Below are positions 26,419 through 34,054 of a DNA stretch of 64,000 nt, piece after piece. The notes beneath the pieces are model-generated. The model ran no database searches and had not been told where the DNA came from. It saw only the letters and a list, made by a program, of their open reading frames with translations. This DNA is from Protaetiibacter sp. SSC-01 (GTDB lineage Bacteria; Actinomycetota; Actinomycetes; Actinomycetales; Microbacteriaceae). The DNA lies in the NCBI RefSeq assembly GCF_014483895.1, contig NZ_CP059987.1:2294001-2358000 (forward strand). Reading direction: 5' to 3'. A program made the translations under genes and the position numbers. Numbering within the stretch: the first letter of the stretch is position 1; the number at the start of each line of letters is the position of its first letter.

Positions 26419-27735
26419 CTACACGATGTTGTGGTTCCGCGCGAGCAGGTTCTCCGGGTCGTACCGCCGCTTGACAGCACGCAGGCGCTCGAGGGTCGCC
26501 GGCGGGTAGATGAGCGGCAGCACGCTCGGGTCGCCCTTCTCCACGAAGTTGCCGTAGGTGCTCGTGATGCGGGCGCGCATGGGCTCCCACGGGGCCGCAG
26601 CTGCCTCGACGAGCTCGGGGGCGGCATCCGGGGGCAGCATCACGACGCGGAACAGCATGACCTCGCGGTCGCGCACGGCGAAGGCCGTGGCATCCGGATC
26701 GACGCGCGCGAATGCGCCGCCGAGGTACCGGACGGATGCCACGGTCGGCGCCTCGAAGCTCCGCACGGCCGCCGTGTAGTCGGCGATGACGTCGTCGTCG
26801 AAGTCGGCGAGGCCGTGACCGCCGACCATCGTGACGGGCGGCGGCGACATGGCCTCCTCGACGAGGTCGCTGTACGGGCGCCGGGAGATGTCGGAGCCCG
26901 TGACGCCCGGCAGTGCGAGGAGCGGTGCGATGGCAGCGAGCGCGGCTGCCTCGTCGTCGCCCGCGTAGCAGACGATGAGCTGCGCGCTGGGGGGCACGTC
27001 GGGGCCCATCGCGGGCAGTGCGAGGAAGGTGGCCGAGAGCTCGTCGGGCGCCTCGCGCATGGCGTCGCGCCACGCGCGCAGGGCACCCGCGAGGTCGTCG
27101 AGGGCGAGGCTGATGTGGCCGCCGACGACCGCGGGCAGGCGCGTCGCGCGGAACGTGAAGTGTGTGGCGACGCCGAAGTTGCCTCCTCCGCCGCGAAGCG
27201 CCCAGAACAGCTCGGGCTCCGAGTCGGCGGATGCCGTGACGTAGCGCCCGTCGGGCAGCACGATGTCGGCGGCCTCGAGGATGTCGATCGTGAGGCCGAC
27301 GGCGCGCACGAGCCAGCCCATGCCGCCGCCGAGGGCGAGGCCGCCGACGCCCACGTCGCGGGTGTCGCCCGAGGTGATGACGAGGCCGTGCGGGGCGAGC
27401 GCCGTGGCGACCTCGCCCCACGTCGCGCCCGTGCCGACGCGGACGGTGCCGTCGTCGTGCACCTCGATCGAGTCGAACGCCCTCATGTCGATGACGAGAC
27501 CGTCGGGGTTGGGGAACGCCTTCGCGCCGTGGCCGCCGGAGCGCACCGAGACGGGCAGGCCGTGCTCGCGGGCGAGACGCAGCGCATCCGCCACCTGCTC
27601 GGGGGTGGTGGGCCGCACGATCGCGGCGGGGTCGCCCGCGCCGAAGTACACGGGGCGGACGTCTTCGTAGGCCGCGTCGCCCGGGAGCAGGATCTGCGCA
27701 TCCGTGGCGTCGCGGAGGGCGGTCAGGTCGGTCAT
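26419..27735 (-). CDS. FAD-linked oxidase, BBE / 6-hydroxynicotine-oxidase type
   Basis: A 438-residue flavoprotein with a PP-loop FAD domain: SVRSGGHGAKAFPNPDG holds the histidine normally bound covalently to FAD (about residue 68), followed by GGLALGGGMGWLVRAVGLTIDIL. The C-terminal BBE segment (DPENLLARNHNIV) is complete. The second covalent cysteine found in bicovalent berberine-bridge enzymes is absent (SGDTRDVGVGG where CxxVG would be), so it is probably monocovalent. Substrate unknown; amines, sugars or alcohols are possible. The ATG at 27735 has GAGAGGAACC upstream. It converges with the permease gene with 9 bp between. Confidence 0.88.
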   Translation of the reverse strand: MTDLTALRDATDAQILLPGDAAYEDVRPVYFGAGDPAAIVRPTTPEQVADALRLAREHGLPVSVRSGGHGAKAFPNPDGLVIDMRAFDSIEVHDDGTVRVGTGATWGEVATALAPHGLVITSGDTRDVGVGGLALGGGMGWLVRAVGLTIDILEAADIVLPDGRYVTASADSEPELFWALRGGGGNFGVATHFTFRATRLPAVVGGHISLALDDLAGALRAWRDAMREAPDELSATFLALPAMGPDVPPSAQLIVCYAGDDEAAALAAIAPLLALPGVTGSDISRRPYSDLVEEAMSPPPVTMVGGHGLADFDDDVIADYTAAVRSFEAPTVASVRYLGGAFARVDPDATAFAVRDREVMLFRVVMLPPDAAPELVEAAAAPWEPMRARITSTYGNFVEKGDPSVLPLIYPPATLERLRAVKRRYDPENLLARNHNIV

Positions 27736-27794
27736 GTGGTGGTTCCTCTCGTGACGGGGGGCCACGCTACTCGCGGGGGGCGACAGCGCAACAG

Positions 27795-27834
27795 GGTTTC
27801 GACACGCTCGCCGCGCTCGCTGCTCAACCAGCGG
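27795..27834. repeat. REP-like intergenic palindromic element
   Basis: The segment reads TTTCGACACGCTCGCC, then GCGCTCGCTGCTCAACCAGCGG. GTTTCGACACGCTCG...CGAGCGG/GCTCGCTGCTCAACCAGCGG-type elements are, from memory, dispersed in intergenic regions of many Microbacteriaceae. Only one copy is seen in this window, so its repeat status rests on recollection. Confidence 0.4.
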
Positions 27835-27850
27835 TGTTCGCGCGGTCGTT

Positions 27851-29092
27851 TCAGAACACGGTCGCCGCGAACCCGACGACCCGCGGGTCGGGGCCGCGCG
27901 CGTCGTCGACCTCGGGCACGAGGCGCCAGCGATCGAAGGCACCGCAGGGATGCGAGATGCCGAGCAGCACGACGTCGCCCACAGCGGGCCCGGCATCCGT
28001 CGGCACCGCGACGATCGCGTGCTGGTCGTTGAGCGCCGTGACGCGCGCGCCCGGGAGCGCGCGTCCGTCGGCGGCGCCGAGCACGACGGGGAGATCGTAG
28101 TCGTAGGGCACATCGCGCTTGCCGGCGTCGAGCACCGCGAGCCCGGGCTCCGGCCGCGAGATGACGCGCGCGAAGACGGTGAGCGCGGGAGCGAGCGGCA
28201 GCCCCGCGGTCTGCGCGTAGAAGACGTCGTCGTGCGCCTGGAACGCGCCCGACCGCAGCACGATGCGGGCACGCCCCGCAAGCGGCGCGAACTCCTCGGC
28301 GACGACGTCGAACCATGTCGAACCGCCCGCCGACACGATGGGGTCGTCGAGGTCGTGCGCGGTGAGCACGGCATCCGCGAGGGCCGCGAGCGAGCCCAGA
28401 TACCCCCTCACCCGAGCGACCGTCGACGGCTCGCGATCCGATCCGTAGCTGCCCTCGTAGCCCGCGACGCCGCGCAGCCGCAGCCGCGGGGTGGCGGCCA
28501 CGGCATCCGCGACCGCGAGCGCCGCCTCGGCGCCCCGCGCGCCCGCACGACCGCCCGCGTCGCCGAGCTCCACGAGCACGTCGATGGGCCGCTGGCCCGG
28601 CGTCGCCGCGAGCCGCGCGACGCCCTCGATCGAATCGACCCAGCACGCGAGCTCGAGCTCCGGATGCGCGTCGAGCTCCGCCGCGATCCACGCCGCCCCG
28701 ACGGGGTCGACGATCTCGTTCGCGATGAGGATGCGGTCGACCCCCGCCGCACGCGCCACCTGCGCCTGCCACGGCGTCGCGAGGGTGAGGCCCCAGCATC
28801 CGGCGTCGAGCAGGCGCCGCCACAGCGCGGGCGCCATCGTCGTCTTGCCGTGCGGCGCGAGCAGCATCCCGCGCTCGGCCGCCCACGCCGTGAGCGCCGC
28901 GACGTTCGCATCGGATGCCGCCCGGTCGAGCACGAGCAGCGGCGTCGCGAAGGCGCCCACCGGATGGCGTTCGGCGGCGACCTCCGAGGCTCGCCTCCCC
29001 CACAGGGCGGGCGGCACCGACTTGTGCACGACGCCGAGCACCGGATCGAGCATCGGATCGAGGTCGAGCGCAGACTCGGCGGACGTCGTCAT
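27851..29092 (-). CDS. D-serine dehydratase-like PLP/Zn enzyme (amino acid deaminase)
   Basis: The 413-residue protein has an alanine-racemase-like N-terminal barrel with the PLP lysine in MLLAPHGKTTMAPALW (about residue 72). The C-terminal domain ends in ISHPCGAFDRWRLVPEVDD, whose His and Cys are the zinc ligands of eukaryotic-type D-serine dehydratase. It would deaminate D-serine or a related D-hydroxy amino acid. The start ATG at 29092 has only a weak ribosome site. It lies 38 bp downstream of the YitT-like gene on the same strand. Nearby amine and FAD-oxidase genes suggest a general amino-acid catabolic neighbourhood. Confidence 0.87.
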   Translation of the reverse strand: MTTSAESALDLDPMLDPVLGVVHKSVPPALWGRRASEVAAERHPVGAFATPLLVLDRAASDANVAALTAWAAERGMLLAPHGKTTMAPALWRRLLDAGCWGLTLATPWQAQVARAAGVDRILIANEIVDPVGAAWIAAELDAHPELELACWVDSIEGVARLAATPGQRPIDVLVELGDAGGRAGARGAEAALAVADAVAATPRLRLRGVAGYEGSYGSDREPSTVARVRGYLGSLAALADAVLTAHDLDDPIVSAGGSTWFDVVAEEFAPLAGRARIVLRSGAFQAHDDVFYAQTAGLPLAPALTVFARVISRPEPGLAVLDAGKRDVPYDYDLPVVLGAADGRALPGARVTALNDQHAIVAVPTDAGPAVGDVVLLGISHPCGAFDRWRLVPEVDDARGPDPRVVGFAATVF

Positions 29093-29130
29093 GCGCCCAT
29101 CGTCGCAGGCAGCGGCGCCGACGTCAGCGC

Positions 29131-29796
29131 TCAGTACCCCAGGTACCGCTCGGGCCGGTGGTTGAGCACGAGACTCACGTTGAGCACGACGACGCCGAGC
29201 GCCGACACGAGCACGAGCAGCGGCTCGACCGCGAAGAGCGAGCCGAGCACGACGAGCCCGTCGAGCACCATGAGCGTGTAGCCGGCGCGGAAGCCCGTGC
29301 GCTCCTGCAGCACGAGCGCCGCGATGTTGAAGCCGCCGAGGCTCGAGCGGTGCCGGAAGATGACGACGACGCCCACGCCGACGACGAGGTTGCCGACGAG
29401 CGACGCGAAGAGCGGATGCAGCTCGAGACCGCCGAGCACCCCCGGCAGCCCGTACACGGCGCTCAGCACCGCGACGAGCACGATCGTGCCGGCCGTGCGC
29501 AGCGTGAAGCTCCAGCCCTTGCGGCGCACAGCGACCACGAAGAACGGCAGGTTCACGAGCACGAAGATCACCGGGTACGGCAGCCCTGTGAGGTAGCCGA
29601 CGAGCAGCGCGAGCCCCGCCGTGCCGCCCGTGACGACACCCGCCGCGTGCAGCATGTAGAGCCCGAGCGACACGAGCACGCTGCCCGTGATGAGGCCGAC
29701 GACGTCTTCGAGGGGCGTGTGGCGGTGGGGCACGGGCGTGACGACGGCATCCGGGGTGACCGCGGATGCGGGGGCGGAGGCGGATGCGGCGGGCAT
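29131..29796 (-). CDS. YitT/YczE-like integral membrane protein
   Basis: A 221-residue protein with five or six membrane helices (about residues 30-50, 60-80, 90-115, 125-145, 165-205). The motifs LGLYMLHAAGVVTGGTAGLALLVGYLTGLPYPVIFVLVNLPFF and SLGGFNIAALVLQERTG are those of the YitT family of unknown function. The family's C-terminal DUF2179 domain is missing, so this is the short form. The N-terminal 25 residues are Ala/Pro-rich. It is divergent from an Lrp-type regulator with 91 bp between, and the arrangement suggests Lrp control. Confidence 0.85.
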   Translation of the reverse strand: MPAASASAPASAVTPDAVVTPVPHRHTPLEDVVGLITGSVLVSLGLYMLHAAGVVTGGTAGLALLVGYLTGLPYPVIFVLVNLPFFVVAVRRKGWSFTLRTAGTIVLVAVLSAVYGLPGVLGGLELHPLFASLVGNLVVGVGVVVIFRHRSSLGGFNIAALVLQERTGFRAGYTLMVLDGLVVLGSLFAVEPLLVLVSALGVVVLNVSLVLNHRPERYLGY

Positions 29797-29887
29797 GTTC
29801 CGATGGTCGCCGCGCCTCCGCATGGAGCGCAACAAAGCACGCCGAGGTTGGTACGGTTGCTCGACAACACGACGCGAGGTGAGCAGA

Positions 29888-30367
29888 ATGACCACTCCCG
29901 CATCCATCGACGCGACCGACGCTCGCATCCTCGCCGCCCTCGACGAGGACCCGACCGCGACCGCGCTCGCCCTCTCGCGCAGCCTCGGCCTCGCGCGAAA
30001 CACGGTGCACGCGCGCCTGCGCCGCCTCGAAGGCGGCGGCGCGCTCGGCCCCGTGAGCCGCCGCGCGCGCCCGTCCGCGCTCGGCTACCCGCTCGTCGCG
30101 TTCATCGAGATCGCCATCAGCCAGGGCACCCTGCGCGAGGCGTACGGCGCGCTCGCAGACATCCCCGAGATCGTGGAGATGCACGCGACGACGGGCGCCG
30201 CCGACCTGCTCGCGAAGGTCGTCGCGCGCGACACGGCCGACCTGCACCGCATCACGACGATGCTGCTCGAGATCGAGGGCGTGCAGCGCACGAGCACCGC
30301 GGTGTCGCTCGAGGAGGTCGTGCCGCCGCGCATGGCTCCGCTGCTCGCGCGGCGCGTGGAGGGGTAG
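29888..30367 (+). CDS. Lrp/AsnC-family transcriptional regulator
   Basis: A 159-residue protein with the N-terminal AsnC helix-turn-helix (IDATDARILAALDEDPTATALALSRSLGLARNTVHARLRRLEGGG) and a C-terminal RAM/ACT-like ligand domain (VEMHATTGAADLLAKVVARDTADLHRI). A GAGGTGAGC site precedes the ATG. It is divergent from the YitT-like gene and the D-serine dehydratase-like gene behind it, so an amino acid effector for these genes is plausible. It converges with the tRNA-Lys terminator. Confidence 0.93.
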   Translation: MTTPASIDATDARILAALDEDPTATALALSRSLGLARNTVHARLRRLEGGGALGPVSRRARPSALGYPLVAFIEIAISQGTLREAYGALADIPEIVEMHATTGAADLLAKVVARDTADLHRITTMLLEIEGVQRTSTAVSLEEVVPPRMAPLLARRVEG

Positions 30368-30392
30368 CGGCACCGTGCACCGGCAACGAGAA

Positions 30393-30421
30393 AGCCCCAC
30401 CTCTCAGGATGAGGCGGGGCT
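30393..30421 (-). terminator. Intrinsic terminator of tRNA-Lys
   Basis: AGCCCCACCTC (30393-30403) and GAGGCGGGGCT (30411-30421) form an 11-position stem with one A-C mismatch and a 7-nt loop. On the minus strand it is followed by TTTCTCGTT. It lies 6 nt beyond the tRNA 3' end. Confidence 0.85.
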
Positions 30422-30426
30422 GTCAG

Positions 30427-30499
<73 letters not shown>

Positions 30500-30500
30500 G

Positions 30501-30537
30501 CGGCCCGAATTACCGGGCCGAGGAACAAAGATAGCAT
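30501..30537. promoter_or_regulatory. Shared divergent promoter region of tRNA-Lys and bcp
   Basis: On the plus strand TAGCAT (30532-30537) lies 9 nt before the bcp ATG. On the minus strand TATCTT (30528-30533) is placed to serve the tRNA, so the two -10-like boxes overlap. A 7-bp hairpin CGGCCCG/CGGGCCG (30501-30507, 30514-30520) sits directly upstream of the tRNA. Confidence 0.4.
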
Positions 30538-30546
30538 GACCGCGAC

Positions 30547-31056
30547 ATGACTTCGAACGCGCGCTCTTCCGACCCGGCATCCGCTCCCGTCCGCCTCGAG
30601 GAGGGCACGGTCGCACCCGACTTCACGGTCGTCGACCAGCACGGCGAGCCGTTCACGCTCTCGCAGCTGCGCGGCCGCAAGGTCATCCTCTACTTCTACG
30701 GCGAGGCCGGCACCCCCGCGTGCACGGGCCAGGCGTGCGACTTCCGTGACCGTCTGGACGCCTTCACCGAGGAGGGTTACACGGTCGTCGGCGTCTCGCG
30801 CGACGAGGTGCCCGCGATCGCGAAGATGGCGAGCGACGAGCACCTCACCTTCACGCTGCTCTCCGACCCCGACCGCCACGTGCACGGCCTCTACGGCACG
30901 TTCGGCACGAAGCTGCTCTACGGTCGCGAGGTGCAGGGCGTCATCCGCGCGACCTTCGTGATCGACGAGCAGGGTGTCATCGAGCGGGCCTTCTACAACA
31001 TCAAGGCGACGGGTCACGTCGCGATGCTGCGCAAGCGGCTGGGGCTCGCGGTCTAG
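30547..31056 (+). CDS. bcp: Thioredoxin-dependent thiol peroxidase (Bcp/PrxQ type)
   Basis: A 169-residue peroxiredoxin that reduces peroxides with electrons from thioredoxin. The peroxidatic cysteine is C59 in GTPACTGQACDFRD and the PrxQ-type resolving cysteine is C64 five residues later. APDFTVVDQHG starts the thioredoxin fold, and the active-site Arg lies in VIRATFVIDEQG. The usual YFYPKDxTPGCT motif is altered to YFYGEAGTPACT. The N-terminus has a 15-residue extension. No Shine-Dalgarno is obvious and a -10-like box lies 9 nt upstream. The stop overlaps the end of the convergent WYL gene by 4 nt. Confidence 0.95.
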   Translation: MTSNARSSDPASAPVRLEEGTVAPDFTVVDQHGEPFTLSQLRGRKVILYFYGEAGTPACTGQACDFRDRLDAFTEEGYTVVGVSRDEVPAIAKMASDEHLTFTLLSDPDRHVHGLYGTFGTKLLYGREVQGVIRATFVIDEQGVIERAFYNIKATGHVAMLRKRLGLAV

Positions 31057-32063
31057 CCGACGGGCACGCCACCCGGCCGAGCGGGCTTCGGCGTCGGCGG
31101 CGCGTCGAGCGCCCGCAGCATCCGCCCGAGCAGCTCGCGCAGCTCCGAGCGCTGCGGCTCCGCGAGGTCGACCGTGTACTCGGCCCCTGCCGGGATCCAC
31201 GACAGACCGAACATGGTCTCGCGCACGTCGCTGCCGCCGACCGGCCAGCGCGTCCGGCCGTCGCCCTCGGGTGTCGAGCCCTGCGCCCACTGCCCCATGT
31301 ACGCGCGGAAATCCTCGATGCCGATGTCGATCACCGCATCCGTCTCGACGGGTGTTCGGGTCCACGACATCGCGACGACGATGAACTCCTCGACCTGCTC
31401 GGGCGTCAGTGGTCGCGGCTTCGCGAGCACGCGCGTGTGCTGGATGTCGCTCAGCCGGTCGACCCGGAACGTGCGCCAGTCGTCGCGGTCGAGGTCCCAG
31501 CACAGCAGGTACCAGTGGCGGTCGGCGGGCGCGAGGGTGTGCGGCTCGACGCGGCGCACCGACTCCTCCCCCGCCGCCGAGACGTACCGCATCCGGATGC
31601 GCTCGTGGTCACGGCAGGCGAGCGCGAGCTGGGCGAGCACCTCGGTGTCGACCGCGGAGCCGGATGCGACGCCCGTCGGCTGCACGCTCGCCGCGATCGC
31701 CTCGACCCGGCGCCGCAGCGCGGGCGGGAGCACCTGCTGCACCTTCGCGAGCGCCGTGAGGGTCGTGTCGGGTCCACCGACGAGACGCTGGGTGGCGGCG
31801 ACGCGAAGGCCGACGGCGATCGCGACGGCCTCCTCGTCGCCGAGCAGGAGCGGCGGGAGCGCGGCACCGGCCTCAAGGCGGTAACCGCCTGCCGCGCCGG
31901 GGAGCGACTCGATGCGGTAGCCGAGGTCGCGCAGCCGCTCGACGTCGCGGCGCACCGTGCGCTCCGTCACCCCGAGGCGCTCGGCGAGCTCGGGGCCGGG
32001 CCAGTGCCGGTGCGTCTGCAGCAGGTCGAGGAGCGCGAGGGCGCGGGCCGTCGTGTCGGACAT
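31053..32063 (-). CDS. YafY-type HTH-WYL transcriptional regulator
   Basis: A 336-residue protein with an N-terminal HTH_11 domain (LLDLLQTHRHWPGPELAERLGVTERTVRRDVERLRDLGY) and a central WYL domain (RIRMRYVSAAGEESVRRVEPHTLAPADRHWYLLCWDLDRDDWRTFRVDRL, about 165-215). A C-terminal WCX-like extension follows. WYL domains sense nucleic acid or small ligands. The ATG at 32063 follows GGAGGAGG. It is divergent from an ABC exporter, and a 15-bp palindrome lies exactly between them, so it most likely controls both itself and the exporter. Confidence 0.93.
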   Translation of the reverse strand: MSDTTARALALLDLLQTHRHWPGPELAERLGVTERTVRRDVERLRDLGYRIESLPGAAGGYRLEAGAALPPLLLGDEEAVAIAVGLRVAATQRLVGGPDTTLTALAKVQQVLPPALRRRVEAIAASVQPTGVASGSAVDTEVLAQLALACRDHERIRMRYVSAAGEESVRRVEPHTLAPADRHWYLLCWDLDRDDWRTFRVDRLSDIQHTRVLAKPRPLTPEQVEEFIVVAMSWTRTPVETDAVIDIGIEDFRAYMGQWAQGSTPEGDGRTRWPVGGSDVRETMFGLSWIPAGAEYTVDLAEPQRSELRELLGRMLRALDAPPTPKPARPGGVPVG

Positions 32064-32086
32064 GCGCCTATCCTCCTCCGGCTCGA

Positions 32087-32101
32087 GGACAGAATCTGTC
32101 C
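32087..32101. promoter_or_regulatory. Operator between WYL regulator and ABC exporter
   Basis: GGACAGAATCTGTCC is a perfect 15-bp palindrome around a single central A at 32094. That centre is exactly midway between the two start codons (32063 and 32125). It covers the expected -35 of the exporter promoter. Confidence 0.75.
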
Positions 32102-32112
32102 GGGTTGCTTCC

Positions 32113-32118
32113 TAGCCT
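32113..32118 (+). promoter_or_regulatory. Probable -10 box of the ABC exporter (leaderless)
   Basis: TAGCCT ends 6 nt before the ATG at 32125, with no Shine-Dalgarno between. Confidence 0.45.
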
Positions 32119-32124
32119 GGCCGC

Positions 32125-33216
32125 ATGACCACCGCACAGATCATCGAGGCCGAGGGCCTCACCAAGAGATTCACCGTCAAGAAGGCCACGGTCGACGCCG
32201 TCACCGACCTCACCTTCCAGGTCGCGCCGGGCGAGCTCGTCGCGTTCCTCGGGCCGAACGGCGCCGGCAAGTCGACGAGCCTGCGCATGCTCACGACCCT
32301 CATCCCCCCGACCGCCGGCACGGCGCGCGTCGTCGGCCACGACATCCTGCGCGACCCCGCGGGTGTGCGCGCCCGCATCGGCTACGTCGGCCAGCTCACG
32401 AGCGGCAGCTTCGCCCAGCGCGTGCGCGACGAGCTGCTCGCGCAGGGCGCGTTCTACGGCATGGGCCGCGCCGCGACCGTCAAGCGGGCCGACGAGCTCA
32501 TCGAGTCGCTCGACCTCGCGAGCTTCGCGACCCGCACGGTGCAGCAGCTGTCGGGCGGCCAGAAGCGCCGGCTCGACATCGCGCTCGGGCTCATGCACGC
32601 CCCGCCGCTGCTGTTCCTCGACGAACCGTCGACGGGGCTCGACCCGCAAAGCCGCGCCAACCTGTGGGAGCACATCCTGCGGGTGCGCGCCGACCACGGC
32701 ACGACCGTCTTCCTCACGACGCACTACCTCGAGGAGGCCGACCGCTTCGCCGAGCGCGTCATGGTCATGGACCGCGGACGCGTCATCGCCGACGACACGG
32801 CCGCGCGCCTCAAGGCGACCCTCGCGGGCGACGTCATCACGCTCGGGTTCGCGGATGCCGCCGACGCCGAGCGCGCGATGGCGGTCGTGCAGGCGCTCAC
32901 CGATCGCGAGGTGCGCCGCGACGACGCCACGACGGTCGGCGTGACCGTGCCCGAGGGCGAGAGCCTGCTGCCGACCGCGATCCGGCGGCTCGACGCGGAG
33001 GGCATCGCGGTGCGCACGGCGACGGGCGTGCCGCCCACCCTCGACGACGTTTTCCTCGCCCTCACGGGTCGCACGCTGCGCGAGGCGGGCGAGGGCGACC
33101 AGGCGCCCGAGGGCGAGACGGATGCCGCGTCCGCCTCCGAGCGCGACCCCGGCGACGCGACCGCGGCATCCGGAACCCCCACCCAGACCACCACCCCGAC
33201 GGGAGCAGCACGATGA
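32125..33216 (+). CDS. ABC transporter ATP-binding protein, DrrA-like drug exporter
   Basis: A 363-residue ATPase with Walker A GPNGAGKST (about 43-51), signature QLSGGQKRRLDIA (about 144), Walker B LLFLDEPSTGLDP and H-loop VFLTTHYLEEADRF. The DrrA-type C-terminal domain (about 230-320) ends in VPPTLDDVFLALTGRTL, the motif that contacts the permease in this group. A further 40-residue acidic tail is extra. It pairs with the permease by a 4-nt ATGA overlap. Likely role is export of a drug or lipid, controlled by the divergent WYL regulator. Confidence 0.95.
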   Translation: MTTAQIIEAEGLTKRFTVKKATVDAVTDLTFQVAPGELVAFLGPNGAGKSTSLRMLTTLIPPTAGTARVVGHDILRDPAGVRARIGYVGQLTSGSFAQRVRDELLAQGAFYGMGRAATVKRADELIESLDLASFATRTVQQLSGGQKRRLDIALGLMHAPPLLFLDEPSTGLDPQSRANLWEHILRVRADHGTTVFLTTHYLEEADRFAERVMVMDRGRVIADDTAARLKATLAGDVITLGFADAADAERAMAVVQALTDREVRRDDATTVGVTVPEGESLLPTAIRRLDAEGIAVRTATGVPPTLDDVFLALTGRTLREAGEGDQAPEGETDAASASERDPGDATAASGTPTQTTTPTGAAR

Positions 33217-34004
33217 CCACCACCGAGACCCCCACGCGCACCGCGGTGCGCCCCAACGTCGTGCGCGACACCCGCAACGTGCTCGTGCGCGAGCTGCGGC
33301 CGGTCGCACGCGACCCGTTCACGCTCATCTTCAGCCTGCTGCAGCCGCTCGTCTTCCTCGGGCTGTTCGGGCCGCTGCTCGTCGGCCAGTCGGGCGGCGC
33401 GGTCGGCGAGACGCTGCAGTGGTTCGTGCCGGGCGTGCTGGTCATGATCGTGCTGTTCGGCACGGGCGCGACGGGCTCCAACCTGCAGTACGAGATGATG
33501 ACGGGCTCGCACGAGCGCACGCTCGTGGCGCCCCTGTCGCGCTCGTCGCTGCTCGTGGGCCGCGCGCTCAAGGAGATCGCGCCGATCGTCGTGCAGGCGC
33601 TCGTGATCGTGCTCGTCGCGTGGCCGTTCGGCTTCGCGATCAACGGCGCCGGGCTCGTCGCGGGGCTCGCGCTCCTCGCGGTGTTCGGCGTGGGCCTCGG
33701 CTCGCTCAGCTACGCGCTCGCCCTCGCTACGAAGGACCGCGAGTGGCTGTTCTGGGGCGTGCAGCAGTCGCTCATCTTCCCGCTGCTCATCCTCTCGGGG
33801 ATGCTGCTGCCGCTCGACGCGGGCCCGGCCTGGATGCAGGCGGTCGCGACCGTCAACCCGGTCAACTGGATCGTGCAGGCCGAGCGCGCCCTGCTCGCGG
33901 GCGGCTTCGGCGAGCCCGAGGTGCTGTGGGGCGTCGTCGCCGCACTCGCCGTCGCCGTCGTCGGGCTGCTCGTCGGCATCCGGGCGATGCGCCGCAGCAG
34001 CTGA
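33213..34004 (+). CDS. ABC-2 type permease, DrrB-like
   Basis: A 263-residue membrane protein with six helices and the ABC-2 signature region (GMLLPLDAGPAWMQAVATVNPVNWIVQAERALLAGG, about 195-230). The N-terminal cytoplasmic part RNVLVRELRPVARDPFTLIFSLLQPLVFLGLFGPLL is typical of the daunorubicin-type exporters. The ATG overlaps the stop of the ATPase gene. A strong bidirectional terminator follows 6 nt after the stop. Confidence 0.94.
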   Translation: MTTTETPTRTAVRPNVVRDTRNVLVRELRPVARDPFTLIFSLLQPLVFLGLFGPLLVGQSGGAVGETLQWFVPGVLVMIVLFGTGATGSNLQYEMMTGSHERTLVAPLSRSSLLVGRALKEIAPIVVQALVIVLVAWPFGFAINGAGLVAGLALLAVFGVGLGSLSYALALATKDREWLFWGVQQSLIFPLLILSGMLLPLDAGPAWMQAVATVNPVNWIVQAERALLAGGFGEPEVLWGVVAALAVAVVGLLVGIRAMRRSS

Positions 34005-34010
34005 CCACCC

Positions 34011-34054
34011 CGTCGAGGCCCTGCCCCCGCTAGCCGAGGGGCAGGGCCTCGACG
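34011..34054. terminator. Bidirectional terminator overlapping the end of putA
   Basis: Perfect 17-bp arms at 34011-34027 and 34038-34054 with a 10-nt loop. The right arm lies inside the last codons of putA and the putA stop (34030-34032) is in the loop, so the coding end doubles as terminator stem. Confidence 0.85.
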
